Translations under genes and position numbers: made by a program
Assembly (NCBI GenBank): GCA_016720545.1
Contig: JADKKK010000017.1
Span: 1-64,000, forward strand
Length of the DNA: 64,000 bases
Source of the DNA: Myxococcales bacterium
GTDB taxonomy: Bacteria; Myxococcota_A; Polyangia; Polyangiales; Polyangiaceae
Reading direction: 5' to 3'
Notes under the pieces: model-generated
The model's database searches: none
The model's input: the letters and a program-made list of their open reading frames with translations, nothing else
Told to the model about the DNA's origin: nothing
Part shown: piece by piece, positions 52,914-61,441 of the stretch
Layout of the letters: each line of letters begins with the position of its first letter
Numbering within the stretch: position 1 is the stretch's first letter

Positions 52914-54203
52914 TCAGCCCTCGCCACCGCCGTCGCCGCGCAGCGCCCGAGCGGCGCCCTCCCACCGCGGCAGGAGCGGCAGCGAGCCGAGCGCGAGCGC
53001 CGCCGCGAGGACGAACACGACCCGCGGGCCGAGCGCGTCCGCGAGGACGCCTGCGATCCCTCCCGCGACGGCGAGCGAGACGGCGTTCGCCGTGGACAAC
53101 ACCGTGAACTCGAGCGCCGCGTGCTCGCGGTTCGTCGCGCCCATGAGCGCCGAGAAGAGCACCGTGGTGCCGACCCCGCTCGCGGCGTGCTCGGCCGCGA
53201 GCGCCGCCGTGACCGCCGGCACCGAGTCGGCGCTCGTGTGGCCGACCAGGAGGGGCAGCGGGGCGCAGGCCGCGGCCTGCAGGACGGCGGCCACGGTGAG
53301 GGCGCGACGGTCGCCGAGCTTGCGGTGGAGGAGGCCTCCGGCGACCGAGCCCGCGACGCCGGCGAGCGTGCCCACGGTGACGGCGAGGGCGCCGATGCGC
53401 TCCTTCGACCACCCGCCGTCGACGAGCACGGGCTTGAGCAGCGCGCCTGCGGCGTGAAGCCCCAGCTTGTACCCGAACGCGACGAGGAGCACCGCGCGCA
53501 CCTCGGGTCGCAGCATGGCGCGGAGCGCGGCCCACGCCGCCGAGAGCTCGCCGCGGAGCGAGCTCGAGGTTCCGGCCGGGGCTGCGAGAGGCGAGGGAGC
53601 CGTGCCCTCGTCCGCGCGCTCGCCCACGAGCGTGGTCCCGAGGGAGGCCACGAGCACGAGGCCGGCGAGGCCTAGGATCGCCTGGCGCTCGCCGACGCGA
53701 TCCCCCAGCGAGAGCAGGCCCGCGCCGCCCGCGACCATGCCGAGCCGGTAGGCGCCCACCTGCGCGACGTTGCCGAGGCCGCGCTCTCCGGCGGCGAGCG
53801 TGCGCACGGCGAGGCCATCGACGAAGACGTCTTGGGTGGCCGCGAGGAGCGCCGCGACCGCCGTGAGCACGAACCAGAGCGCGCGCGCCTGCGACAGAGG
53901 CTGGAGCGCGTAGAGCGCGAGCGTGCCGGCGAGCGAGGCTTGCAGCGCGAAGACCACGGATCGCGCCCGCGCGCGGAGCCGCGGGGCGTCGCCCGCGCGG
54001 GCCCAGAGCACCTTCAGAGCCCACGGGAGCTGGAGCCACGAGACCGCCGCGATGAGGCTGTACGAGGCGTGGCTCTGTCGGAGCGCGACTGGCAGGTACT
54101 CGGCGGCGATCCCGAGGGGAACGCCCTGGGCGAGGTAGAGCGCCCCGAGGCCCACGAGCTTGCTCGCGCCGCCGCCGTCCGCCGTCCGCGCTGGGTTCGC
54201 CAC
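52914..54203 (-). CDS. MFS transporter (AmpG/PAT-like)
   Basis: A 429-residue 12-helix transporter. The N-terminal segment LYLAQGVPLGIAAEYLPVAL and VSWLQLPWALKVLWARAGDA resemble AmpG-type permeases that import muropeptides, and related acetyl-CoA carriers. TQDVFVDGLAVRTLA and VGAYRLGMVAGGAGLL are also typical. The GTG at 54203 follows no strong Shine-Dalgarno. It is convergent with the previous MFS gene (12-bp gap). Confidence 0.78.
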   Translation of the reverse strand: MANPARTADGGGASKLVGLGALYLAQGVPLGIAAEYLPVALRQSHASYSLIAAVSWLQLPWALKVLWARAGDAPRLRARARSVVFALQASLAGTLALYALQPLSQARALWFVLTAVAALLAATQDVFVDGLAVRTLAAGERGLGNVAQVGAYRLGMVAGGAGLLSLGDRVGERQAILGLAGLVLVASLGTTLVGERADEGTAPSPLAAPAGTSSSLRGELSAAWAALRAMLRPEVRAVLLVAFGYKLGLHAAGALLKPVLVDGGWSKERIGALAVTVGTLAGVAGSVAGGLLHRKLGDRRALTVAAVLQAAACAPLPLLVGHTSADSVPAVTAALAAEHAASGVGTTVLFSALMGATNREHAALEFTVLSTANAVSLAVAGGIAGVLADALGPRVVFVLAAALALGSLPLLPRWEGAARALRGDGGGEG

Positions 54204-54300
54204 CGCGCGAGTGTAGTCGAGAGCGTCATCGAGAGTGTGGTCGAACGGCGCCTCGTGCCCGCGCTTCCGTCCGGTCGCGAGAGGGTGTACTTCGCGGCGT

Positions 54301-54630
54301 GTGCGCACGGTCATGCTCCTCGTGGCGTCGAACATCTTCATGACCTTCGCCTGGTATCGGCACCTGAGGCACCAGGCGGGCTCGCCGCTGTGGAGCGCGG
54401 TGCTCGTGAGCTGGGGCATCGCCTTCTTCGAGTATTGCCTCGCCGTGCCTGCGAACCGAATCGGCTACGGGAGGTTCACCCTCGCCGAGCTGAAGGTCAC
54501 CCAGGAGATCATCTCGCTCGTCGTGTTCGGGGTGTTCTCCGCGTTCTGGATGCGCGAGCGCGTGACGCTGAACCACCTCTGGGCGGCGTGCTGCCTCGTG
54601 GGCGCGGCGTTCTTCGTGTTTCGGCGCTGA
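54301..54630 (+). CDS. DUF486 (DMT-family) small membrane protein
   Basis: A 109-residue protein with four predicted helices: RTVMLLVASNIFMTFAWY, LVSWGIAFFEYCLAVPANRI, VTQEIISLVVFGVFSAFW, LWAACCLVGAAFFVFRR. The IFMTFAWYRHL and FEYCLAVPANRIGY signatures match the DUF486 family. The role is unknown. GTG 54301 is preferred; ATG 54313 would drop four residues. It is divergent from the AmpG-like gene. Confidence 0.87.
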   Translation: MRTVMLLVASNIFMTFAWYRHLRHQAGSPLWSAVLVSWGIAFFEYCLAVPANRIGYGRFTLAELKVTQEIISLVVFGVFSAFWMRERVTLNHLWAACCLVGAAFFVFRR

Positions 54631-54715
54631 GCGGCCCAGCGCGGGCGGGCCGGCGGTCCAGGCGGCGAAGTTCGCGCTCGACGACGGGGGTCGTCGAGGG
54701 GAAGATGAGCGCACG

Positions 54716-55138
54716 ATGGGTCTTCGACTGTGTGCATCCTGCAATCGTCATGTCCGTGAGTCGCTCTGCCCGTTCTGCGGCGACACGGAGAGCGTGCCGC
54801 TCCCGGTGCCGCACTCGCGCGCGACCCGCGCGGCGATGGTCTTCGGCACGGCGACGATGGTGACCGCGATCGCGTGCGGCGGCACCGTCGAGACCGCCGA
54901 CTCGGGCGCGGCGCCGAACCCCTCGCCGACGGAGACCGCGGCGCCGGTCTACGGCGCGCCGGTCGACGCGTCGCCGCCGCCGGTCGACGCGTCGCGCCCA
55001 GACGCGTCGCCGGCCGACGCGTCGCCCCCGAAGGATGCGGCGCCGGACTCGCCCATCGCCCCGGCGTACGGTGGGCCCCCGCCCGACGCGGCCGTCCCTC
55101 CGTACGGCGCACCGCCGCCTCGCGACGGCGGTCCGTAG
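54716..55138 (+). CDS. Zinc-ribbon / Ala-Asp-Pro tail envelope protein, paralogue 3
   Basis: A 140-residue paralogue of the proteins at 8562 and 9028. MGLRLCASCNRHVR and CPFCGD give four Cys. SRATRAAMVFGTATMVTAIACGG is the hydrophobic segment with lipobox-like residues. The tail is Ala/Asp/Ser/Pro-rich with PVYGAPVDA, PAYGGPPPDA and PPYGAPPP. It lies 46 kb from the tandem pair, suggesting an ancient family, not a recent duplication. Function unknown. Convergent with purF, 7 bp away. Confidence 0.75.
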   Translation: MGLRLCASCNRHVRESLCPFCGDTESVPLPVPHSRATRAAMVFGTATMVTAIACGGTVETADSGAAPNPSPTETAAPVYGAPVDASPPPVDASRPDASPADASPPKDAAPDSPIAPAYGGPPPDAAVPPYGAPPPRDGGP

Positions 55139-55145
55139 CCCGCGG

Positions 55146-56579
55146 TCAGCGTCGCGAGGCGACCTTTTCGCGCTCGATCGACGAGCGCTCGGCCTCGCTC
55201 ACCGGCGTCGGGTACTGGCCGTCGAAGCACGCGAAGCAGTGCGGGCGGCCCGCGAACAGCGCGCGGAACTCCGCCACCTCGGGGTAGACGACGGCGTCGG
55301 CGCCGATCGCGCTCCGCACGGCCTCGTGGTCGTGGGTGGCGGCGATGAGCTCCGCTCGCCGCGCGATGTCGATGCCGTAGACACACGGGTGGCGCAGGGG
55401 GGGCGCGGCCGAGACCATATACACCTCGCGCGCGCCGCTCTCGCGCACCGTGCGCACGATGTGGGTCGAGGTGGTGCCTCGAACGATCGAGTCGTCGACG
55501 ATCGCGACCTTCTTGCCGGCGAGCACGTCGCCGATGGGGTTCAGCTTCTGCCGCACGAGGCGCTCGCGATCGATCTGCGAGGGCACGATGAAGCTGCGAC
55601 CCACGTGGTTGTTCTTCGTGAGCCCGCGGCGGTACGGGACCCCGAGCTCCTCGGCGAGCCCCGAGGCGGCGAAGTAAGCCGAGGACGGCACGTCGATCAC
55701 TACGTCGGGCGTGAGGCCCTGCGCCCGCACCGCGCGCGCGAGGAGACGCCCCATCCCCACGCGCTCGCCCGCCACGAGGTGCCCGTCGAAGGTCGAGTCC
55801 TCCCGCGCAAAGTAGATGTGCTCGAAGCTGCAGAACGCGGGAGTGACGCCCCCCTCGACGTCGAAGTGTACAGCGCCGTCGGCGTCGACGAAGGCCGTCT
55901 CGCCCGGCGCCAGATCGCGCACGAGCTCGAAGCCGAGGTAGTCGAACACCGTCGACTCCGAAGCGAACGCGTGCTCCACGCCCCGAGGGGTCTCCCGCCG
56001 GCCGTACACGAGCGGGCGGATGCCGTGCGCGTCGCGGAAGGCGAGCACGCCCTTGTGCGCGAGCAGCGTGATCGTGGAGTACGCGCCGTCGACCTTCGCG
56101 CGCAGGGCCCGCACCGCGTCGAAGACGCCCGCCGGCGTGAGCTCCTTGAAGCCCACGCGCTCGAGCTCGTGGGCGAGCGTGTAGATGAGCAGCTCGAGGT
56201 CGTTCGTGGTCTCGATCACGCGCTGGCGATCGCGCAGGAGCTCCGAGCGCAGCGCCTCGAAGTTCGTCACGTTCCCGTTGTGCACCATCGCGAGCCCGAA
56301 CGGGTACGACATGGTGAACGGCTGCGCGTCGAGCACCTCGGTGCTGCCTTGCGTTGCGTAGCGCGTGTGGCCGAGGCCCACGTTCCCCTGCAGATCGGCG
56401 ATGTCCTTCGGCTCGCGGAAGACGTCCGCGACCAGCCCTCGGCCTTTGCGTAGGCGGAAGCGGCCATCGAAGGTGACGACGCCCGCCGCGTCTTGGCCGC
56501 GGTGTTGCACCGCCGTCAGGGCGTAGACGATCCGCTCCGCCACCGGCACGCGCCCGAAGATTCCGACGATCCCGCACAT
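55146..56579 (-). CDS. purF: Amidophosphoribosyltransferase (PRPP amidotransferase)
   Basis: A 477-residue enzyme that makes phosphoribosylamine, the first step of purine synthesis. MCGIVGIFGRVPVAERIVYA starts with the Cys nucleophile at residue 2 for the glutaminase domain. GHTRYATQG and AMVHNGNVTNFEALR bind glutamine. The phosphoribosyltransferase domain holds KVAIVDDSIVRGTTSTHIV, the PRPP loop. It follows purN after 3 bp at the downstream end of the operon. Confidence 0.97.
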   Translation of the reverse strand: MCGIVGIFGRVPVAERIVYALTAVQHRGQDAAGVVTFDGRFRLRKGRGLVADVFREPKDIADLQGNVGLGHTRYATQGSTEVLDAQPFTMSYPFGLAMVHNGNVTNFEALRSELLRDRQRVIETTNDLELLIYTLAHELERVGFKELTPAGVFDAVRALRAKVDGAYSTITLLAHKGVLAFRDAHGIRPLVYGRRETPRGVEHAFASESTVFDYLGFELVRDLAPGETAFVDADGAVHFDVEGGVTPAFCSFEHIYFAREDSTFDGHLVAGERVGMGRLLARAVRAQGLTPDVVIDVPSSAYFAASGLAEELGVPYRRGLTKNNHVGRSFIVPSQIDRERLVRQKLNPIGDVLAGKKVAIVDDSIVRGTTSTHIVRTVRESGAREVYMVSAAPPLRHPCVYGIDIARRAELIAATHDHEAVRSAIGADAVVYPEVAEFRALFAGRPHCFACFDGQYPTPVSEAERSSIEREKVASRR

Positions 56580-56582
56580 GGC

Positions 56583-57194
56583 TCACCTCGCCGCGTTCTC
56601 TGCGCCCCGCTCGCCGAGCAAGAGGTCGCGGAGGGTTTCACTGTAGAGCGCGTGCTCGACCTGGAGGCCGCGGCGCTCGATCTCTTCGAGTGAGCCGGCG
56701 CCCCGGAGGTCGACGGCGCGCCGCCCAAGCACCTGGCCCGTGTCGAGCCCTGCGTCCACGAGGTGGACCGTGATCCAGGTCTCGGCGAGGCCGGCGGCGT
56801 GCGCGTACGCGTACCCCCCGAGCCCCTGGTGGACCCGCGTGTCCGCGGGGTGAATGTTGACGATGCGCCCGGCGTACCGCGCGACGAAGCCCGCCGAGAG
56901 GATGCGCATGAAGCCCGCGAGGACGAGCAGGTCGAGCGGCGCCCCCTGCTCGTGGACGTCGAGCGCGTCGGCGAGCGCTGCGTCCCACACCTCGCGGGAG
57001 CGGCCGAGGACAGGGAGCGCGATGGTTGGCAGTCGTCGCTCGCGCGCGAACGCGAGCCCTCCGCACTCGGGCTTGTCGCTCGCGACGACGGCGATGCGCG
57101 CCACGCCCGAGAGGACCCCGCCGGGCTCCGTGGCGGCGTGGAGGGCGCGCAGGTTGGAGCCGCGGCCCGACACGAGGACCCCGAGTGACCTCAC
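56583..57194 (-). CDS. purN: Phosphoribosylglycinamide formyltransferase
   Basis: A 203-residue GAR transformylase. LGVLVSGRGSNLRALHA is the phosphate-binding start. VVASDKPECGGLAFARERRL, LVLAGFMRILSAGFVARYAG and VNIHPADTRVHQGLGGYAYA carry the catalytic Asn-His-Asp set, with VHLVDAGLDTGQVL following. HPADTRVHQGLG differs slightly from the common HPSLLPxFxGxxA, but the NIHP is intact. GTG 57194 overlaps purD by 4 bp. Confidence 0.92.
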   Translation of the reverse strand: MRSLGVLVSGRGSNLRALHAATEPGGVLSGVARIAVVASDKPECGGLAFARERRLPTIALPVLGRSREVWDAALADALDVHEQGAPLDLLVLAGFMRILSAGFVARYAGRIVNIHPADTRVHQGLGGYAYAHAAGLAETWITVHLVDAGLDTGQVLGRRAVDLRGAGSLEEIERRGLQVEHALYSETLRDLLLGERGAENAAR

Positions 57195-58459
57195 GAGCCG
57201 CTCCCGATGTCGGATCGGTGCACGAGGCCCGGCGCCCCGAGCGAGCCGACCCGCGCGTAGGCGGCCTCGCGCGCCGCCGCCCGCGACGGCCCAAGACCCA
57301 CGACGGTGAGCGCGCGCCCCCGCGTGAAGCAGAGGGAGGCAGGCTCGTGACGGAGGGCGCTCGCCACGCACACGTGGACGCGTCCGGAGGGCGCGAGCGC
57401 CGCGTCGGCGAGGCAGACCGGGGGGCCCTCGCTCGTGGTGGGGTAGCCGGCCCGCGCGAGGACCACGCCGACCGCGTGGTGGTCGAGGGCCGCCGCCGAA
57501 GCGCCCGCGAGGCGCCCCTCGGCGCACCGCAAGCAGAGCTCCGCGAAGCTGCCGCCGATCCGCGGGAGCACCACCTGCGCCTCGGGATCGCCGAACCGCA
57601 CGTTGAACTCGAGCACCTTCGGCCCGTCGCTCGTGAGAATAAGTCCGATGTAAAGAAAGCCGCGATAGCGCAGGCCGTCCGCCACGAGGCCGCGCACCGT
57701 GGGCGTGACGATCTCCGTGAGGAGGCGCGCGCGGAGCGGATCGTCGGCCGCGAGCACGGGCGAGAAGGCGCCCATGCCGCCTGTGTTGGGGCCCTCGTCG
57801 TGGTCGAGGAGGCGCTTGTGATCGCGGGACTCGGGCAGGAGCACGGCCTCGCCGTCCGACACGAGGAGCATGAGGGAGAGCTCGGGCCCGAGGAGCCGCT
57901 CTTCGATGAGGAGCCGCGCGTCGGGGCCGTACCGCGCGCGGAGCTCGCCCACCGCGGTCCGCACCGCCTCGGCGCTCTCGCAGACGATGACTCCCTTGCC
58001 CTCGGCGAGGCCATCGTACTTCACCACCCCGCCGTCCTCGGCGTCGTCGCCCCACGGCGTCTCGGAGCGCAGCGACTCGCCGGCCTCGAGCGTGAGGGCG
58101 CGCGCGGTCGGGATGGCGTGCCTCGAGAGGAAAGACTTCGCGAACGCCTTCGACGTCTCGAGCGCAGCGGCCTCGCGCGTAGGGCCGACGACCGCGAAGC
58201 CCTCGGCGCGGAGCGCGTCGGCGAGGCCCTCGGCGAGCAGCGCTTCGGGCCCTATCACTACCAGCGAGACGTCGCGCCGGCGGAGCTCCGCGGGGAGCGC
58301 CCCCGTCGAGACGTCGCCGAGTGAGCCGCGCACGCCGGGATTGCCCGGCACCACTACGACCGCGCCGGGGCCGAGGTCGGCCTCGAGGCGCAGCGCGAGG
58401 GCGTGCTCACGCGCGCCACGCCCGAGCACCGCCGCGTTCAAGCGCGAGGGCGTGCTCAT
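57191..58459 (-). CDS. purD: Phosphoribosylamine-glycine ligase
   Basis: A 422-residue ATP-grasp enzyme that joins phosphoribosylamine to glycine. NAAVLGRGAREHALALRL is the family start (usually GxGGREHA; here GRGAREHA). VVIGPEALLAEGLADALRAE, VVKYDGLAEGKGVIVC, DHKRLLDHDEGPNTGGMGAF and LEFNVRFGDPEAQVVLPRI are all present. ATG 58459 overlaps purB by 4 bp. Confidence 0.96.
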   Translation of the reverse strand: MSTPSRLNAAVLGRGAREHALALRLEADLGPGAVVVVPGNPGVRGSLGDVSTGALPAELRRRDVSLVVIGPEALLAEGLADALRAEGFAVVGPTREAAALETSKAFAKSFLSRHAIPTARALTLEAGESLRSETPWGDDAEDGGVVKYDGLAEGKGVIVCESAEAVRTAVGELRARYGPDARLLIEERLLGPELSLMLLVSDGEAVLLPESRDHKRLLDHDEGPNTGGMGAFSPVLAADDPLRARLLTEIVTPTVRGLVADGLRYRGFLYIGLILTSDGPKVLEFNVRFGDPEAQVVLPRIGGSFAELCLRCAEGRLAGASAAALDHHAVGVVLARAGYPTTSEGPPVCLADAALAPSGRVHVCVASALRHEPASLCFTRGRALTVVGLGPSRAAAREAAYARVGSLGAPGLVHRSDIGSGS

Positions 58460-59835
58460 TGCCCGAGCGCCTCGTCCGCGAGGTCCGCGATCGCGCGGGC
58501 CGTCGCCTCGGCGTCGCCTAGGTAGGCCGTGACCTCGAGCCCGAGGAGCTGCTCTTTCACGTGTGCGCCCACGTCGAGGGTCGCGACGAACGCCTCGAGC
58601 GCCGCGCGCGTGAGCGCTCGCCCCCGCGTGAGGTCCTTCAGCGTTTGGTACGGGTCGCCGTCGGTGTGGAGGCGCAGGATGGTCTGGATCGGCTCGGCCA
58701 GCAGCTCCGGCACGGCGGCGATCGCCGCGAGGCACGCCGCAGGGTCGACCGCCACGCGCCCAAGACCGACGAGCACCTCCTCGAGGGCGAGCACGTGGTG
58801 CGCGAGCGCGACGCCGACGTTGCGGAGCACCGTGCTGTCGGAGAGATCGCGCTGCATCCGGGAGCGGCAGAGCTTGTCGGCGAGGAACGCGAGGGCGCTG
58901 TTCGAGAGGAGCAGGTTGCCCTCGGCGTTCTCGAAGTGGATCGGGTTCACCTTGTGCGGCATGGTCGAAGACCCAACCTCGCCTGGCTGCGCCCGCTGGG
59001 CGAGCCACCCGCGGGAGACGTACTGCCAGGCGTCCTGGCAGAGATCGAGGACGACGTTGTTCGTGACGCGCACCTCGTTGAGCCACCGAGCGAGCGAGTC
59101 GTGGTCCTCGATCTGGGTCGTCGCGGGGTTCGGCACGAGGCCGAGGCGCTCGACCACGCGTCGCTCGTAGCTCGCCCAGTCGTAGGTGGGACACGCGGCG
59201 CGCAGGGCCGAGCGGTTGCCGGTCGCGCCGTTCAGCTTGCCGAAGAGGCGCTGCCGCGCGAGCGCGTCGTGCGCGCGCACGACGCGCCCCAGGAATACGG
59301 CGAGCTCCTTCCCCGCCGTGGTCGGGGAGGCGGGCTGACCGTGCGTGTTCGCGGGGAAGGGCGTGGCCGCGTGCTCGCGCACCAGGACCGTGAGCGCCGT
59401 GCCGAGTCGCCGCACGAGCGGGAGCTGCACGTCGCCGAGGAAGCCGTCGAAGAGTACGCCGTACGCCAGGTTGTTCACGTCCTCGGAGGTGAGGCCGAAG
59501 TGGACGCGGTTCGGGCGCCGGAGGGCGCCGCGCCGGCGGAGATACACCTCGCACGCCTTGACGTCGTGGCGAAGCTCGCTCTCGATCGACTTCAGCTCGC
59601 CGTAACCCGCGTCGTCGAGCTCGGCGGCGGCCCGAAGGCGCTCGCGCTCCTCCGCGTCGAGCGTGCCGAAGAGCCCGGTGTCGTCGAGCGCGAGCGCGTG
59701 CTCCACCTCCACGGTGAGGCGTGCGCGCATGAGCGCGTGCTCCGAGAAGTACTCGGAGAGGGGCGCCAGGCGCGCTCCGTAGCGACCATCGAGCGGCGAG
59801 ATCGCGCGAGCGCGGTGCGCGTCGATCGAGGTCAC
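58456..59835 (-). CDS. purB: Adenylosuccinate lyase
   Basis: A 459-residue fumarase-fold lyase of the E. coli PurB subtype (ISPLDGRYGARLAPLSEYFS). HFGLTSEDVNNLAYG and ANTHGQPASPTTAGKELAVF are catalytic segments with the essential His. The signature loop is GSSTMPHKVNPIHFENAEGN. It acts twice in purine synthesis. GTG start overlapping the purC::purE stop by 4 bp. Confidence 0.97.
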   Translation of the reverse strand: MTSIDAHRARAISPLDGRYGARLAPLSEYFSEHALMRARLTVEVEHALALDDTGLFGTLDAEERERLRAAAELDDAGYGELKSIESELRHDVKACEVYLRRRGALRRPNRVHFGLTSEDVNNLAYGVLFDGFLGDVQLPLVRRLGTALTVLVREHAATPFPANTHGQPASPTTAGKELAVFLGRVVRAHDALARQRLFGKLNGATGNRSALRAACPTYDWASYERRVVERLGLVPNPATTQIEDHDSLARWLNEVRVTNNVVLDLCQDAWQYVSRGWLAQRAQPGEVGSSTMPHKVNPIHFENAEGNLLLSNSALAFLADKLCRSRMQRDLSDSTVLRNVGVALAHHVLALEEVLVGLGRVAVDPAACLAAIAAVPELLAEPIQTILRLHTDGDPYQTLKDLTRGRALTRAALEAFVATLDVGAHVKEQLLGLEVTAYLGDAEATARAIADLADEALGQ

Positions 59836-61244
59836 GTGACCGCCTCGTCGTCGGCGCCGAGCTCGCGTTGCATCGCGTCGTCGGCCCGAATGAGCCGGGC
59901 CTTCATCTCCCGGATCTCGCCGGAGAAGCGCGCCTTCAGGTGGCGCAGGTTCAGCGAGCGCAGCGCCGCGAGCGCTGCGTTCTCCGGCCGGATGGCGGTG
60001 GTCGCGGGGATGTTCGAGGGCATCATGAGCGACGACTGGAGGTTCAGTATGAGGTCAGATTTATCGCCGTAGGGGGGCGCGTTCACCACGGGCAGCTCGA
60101 GGTTCGCCGCGAGGGCCCCGCCGAGGCCGTTCGACTCTCCCGCGATCGCGATGACCGCGCCGGGCTCGAGCGCGCCGTTGTAGCTGTCCGCGAGCTCTTG
60201 GATGCGCTCGCCGTTCTTGTGCGCGGAGATCACGCGCACGAAGGTGCGGACCCCGTAGCTCGCGAGCACCTTCCGCACGCGCTTGGCGTGCTCCACGTCG
60301 GAGGGCGAGCCCATGCACACGACCACGAAGCCGGGCTTGATGTGGCCCCCCGCGACGAGCGCCTCGTAGAGCCGCGCGAGCGGGTCCGGCGCGCCCGAGG
60401 GCTCGTGGCCCGTGACTCTGCGAAGGAGCTCGACGTAGCGTGCACGCGTCTCCTCGACGACGCTCGCGGGGAGCGCGAGCGGGAAGGCCCCGGTTCGCTC
60501 TCGCTCCCTGAGCATGAACGCGCGGACGAGCTCCTTGTCGAGCGGGGGCACGTCCTTCGGGCTCTTCGCGTAGGTGGCCGCGTCCCAGATGCGGGAAGAG
60601 TCCGGCGTGTGGATCTCGTCGATGAGCACGAGGTCGTCGCCGATGAGCCCGAACTCGTACTTCGTGTCGGCCAGCACGAGGCCCTTCGCGCGGAGGACCT
60701 CGCTGCCGCGGCGGAACAGCTCGAGTGACACGCTCGCCATCTTGTCGTAGAGCGCCTTCGTCGCGAGGCCCTCCCGCACGAGGTCGTCGGGGGTGATCTC
60801 GCGATCCGCGTCTTCCTTGGTGGTGGGCGTGACGATGGGCGAAGGAAGGCGACCGTTCTCCTCGAGGCCGGCTCCGACGCTCGCGCCCGAGAACTCGCGC
60901 TTGCCGGCCGCGTAGCCTCTCGCCATGCTCCCGGCCATGTACCCGCGCACGACCATCTCGACGCGCACGGGGGTGGCCTCGCGTACGAGGGAGGCCTGCT
61001 CGGAGACGGCCTCGAGCAAATGGTTCGGCACGACGTCCCGCGTTGCCGAGAACCAGAACGCGGCGAGGCGGTTCAGCACCTCACCTTTCTGCGGCACGGG
61101 TGTCGAGAGGCGCAGATCGAACGCGCTGATACGATCGGTCACGACGATGAGGCGGCGCTCCGCGTCGATGCGGAAGCTGTCGCGGACCTTCCCTGCGTGG
61201 AGCTTGGTGAGCTGCGGCGTTCGGACTTCGGCGATCACCTTCAT
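59832..61244 (-). CDS. SAICAR synthetase fused to class II-like AIR carboxylase
   Basis: A 470-residue bifunctional enzyme. Residues 1-about 300 are PurC: KLHAGKVRDSFRIDAERRLI, VVTDRISAFD, VEMVVRGYMAGSMARGYAAG, GLVLADTKYEFGLIGDDLVL and DEIHTPDSSRIWDAA. Residues about 312-470 are PurE: VVVCMGSPSDVEHAKRVRKV, RVISAHKNGERIQELADSYN, then IAIAGESNGLGGALAANLEL, whose GESNGLG and SSLMMPSNIPATTAI parts resemble class II (CO2-using) AIR carboxylases, as in animal PAICS, where the domains come in the same order. The order fits the pathway (AIR to CAIR to SAICAR). The start codon is given by a dispersed repeat. Confidence 0.9.
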   Translation of the reverse strand: MKVIAEVRTPQLTKLHAGKVRDSFRIDAERRLIVVTDRISAFDLRLSTPVPQKGEVLNRLAAFWFSATRDVVPNHLLEAVSEQASLVREATPVRVEMVVRGYMAGSMARGYAAGKREFSGASVGAGLEENGRLPSPIVTPTTKEDADREITPDDLVREGLATKALYDKMASVSLELFRRGSEVLRAKGLVLADTKYEFGLIGDDLVLIDEIHTPDSSRIWDAATYAKSPKDVPPLDKELVRAFMLRERERTGAFPLALPASVVEETRARYVELLRRVTGHEPSGAPDPLARLYEALVAGGHIKPGFVVVCMGSPSDVEHAKRVRKVLASYGVRTFVRVISAHKNGERIQELADSYNGALEPGAVIAIAGESNGLGGALAANLELPVVNAPPYGDKSDLILNLQSSLMMPSNIPATTAIRPENAALAALRSLNLRHLKARFSGEIREMKARLIRADDAMQRELGADDEAVT

Positions 61245-61345
61245 GGCGACACCTCGCCTTCGGCGCGCGCTCGCCATCGACCTTCGTGCGCCCCTTCGGG
61301 CCCCACGTGTAGGTTCACGCTGCCCTCCCTTGGGTGGGTAGGCAT
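61241..61345 (-). CDS. 34-codon leader ORF inside the repeat, coupled to purC
   Basis: From an ATG at 61345 the repeat reads MPTHPREGSVNLHVGPEGAH, then EGRWRARAEGEVSP and stops. The TGA overlaps the ATG of purC::purE (ATGA), the same 4-bp overlap seen at the other pur junctions. It may work only as a translational coupler. No protein of this kind is known to me. Confidence 0.4.
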   Translation of the reverse strand: MPTHPREGSVNLHVGPEGAHEGRWRARAEGEVSP

Positions 61346-61377
61346 GGGCGTTCGCTCGCCTGCGGCTCGCTTGCATG
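61241..61377 (-). repeat. Dispersed coding repeat, modules 1 and 2 (purC start)
   Basis: Read on the minus strand: AACATGCAAGCGAGCCGCAG to CCCAAGGGAGGGCAGCGTGA (module 1, matches 50066-50136), then AACCTACACGTGGGGCCCGA to GGCGAGGTGTCGCCATGAAG (module 2, matches 4504-4580 and 16016-16092). It encodes one continuous frame ending VNLHVGPEGAHEGRWRARAE plus GEVSP-stop, whose stop overlaps the purC ATG. Confidence 0.85.
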
Positions 61378-61441
61378 TTTCACGGTCGGTCTCCCTGAGT
61401 GGTGGGCGTAGTGGGCGTGGCGGGCGAGGCGGGGTCTGGGC

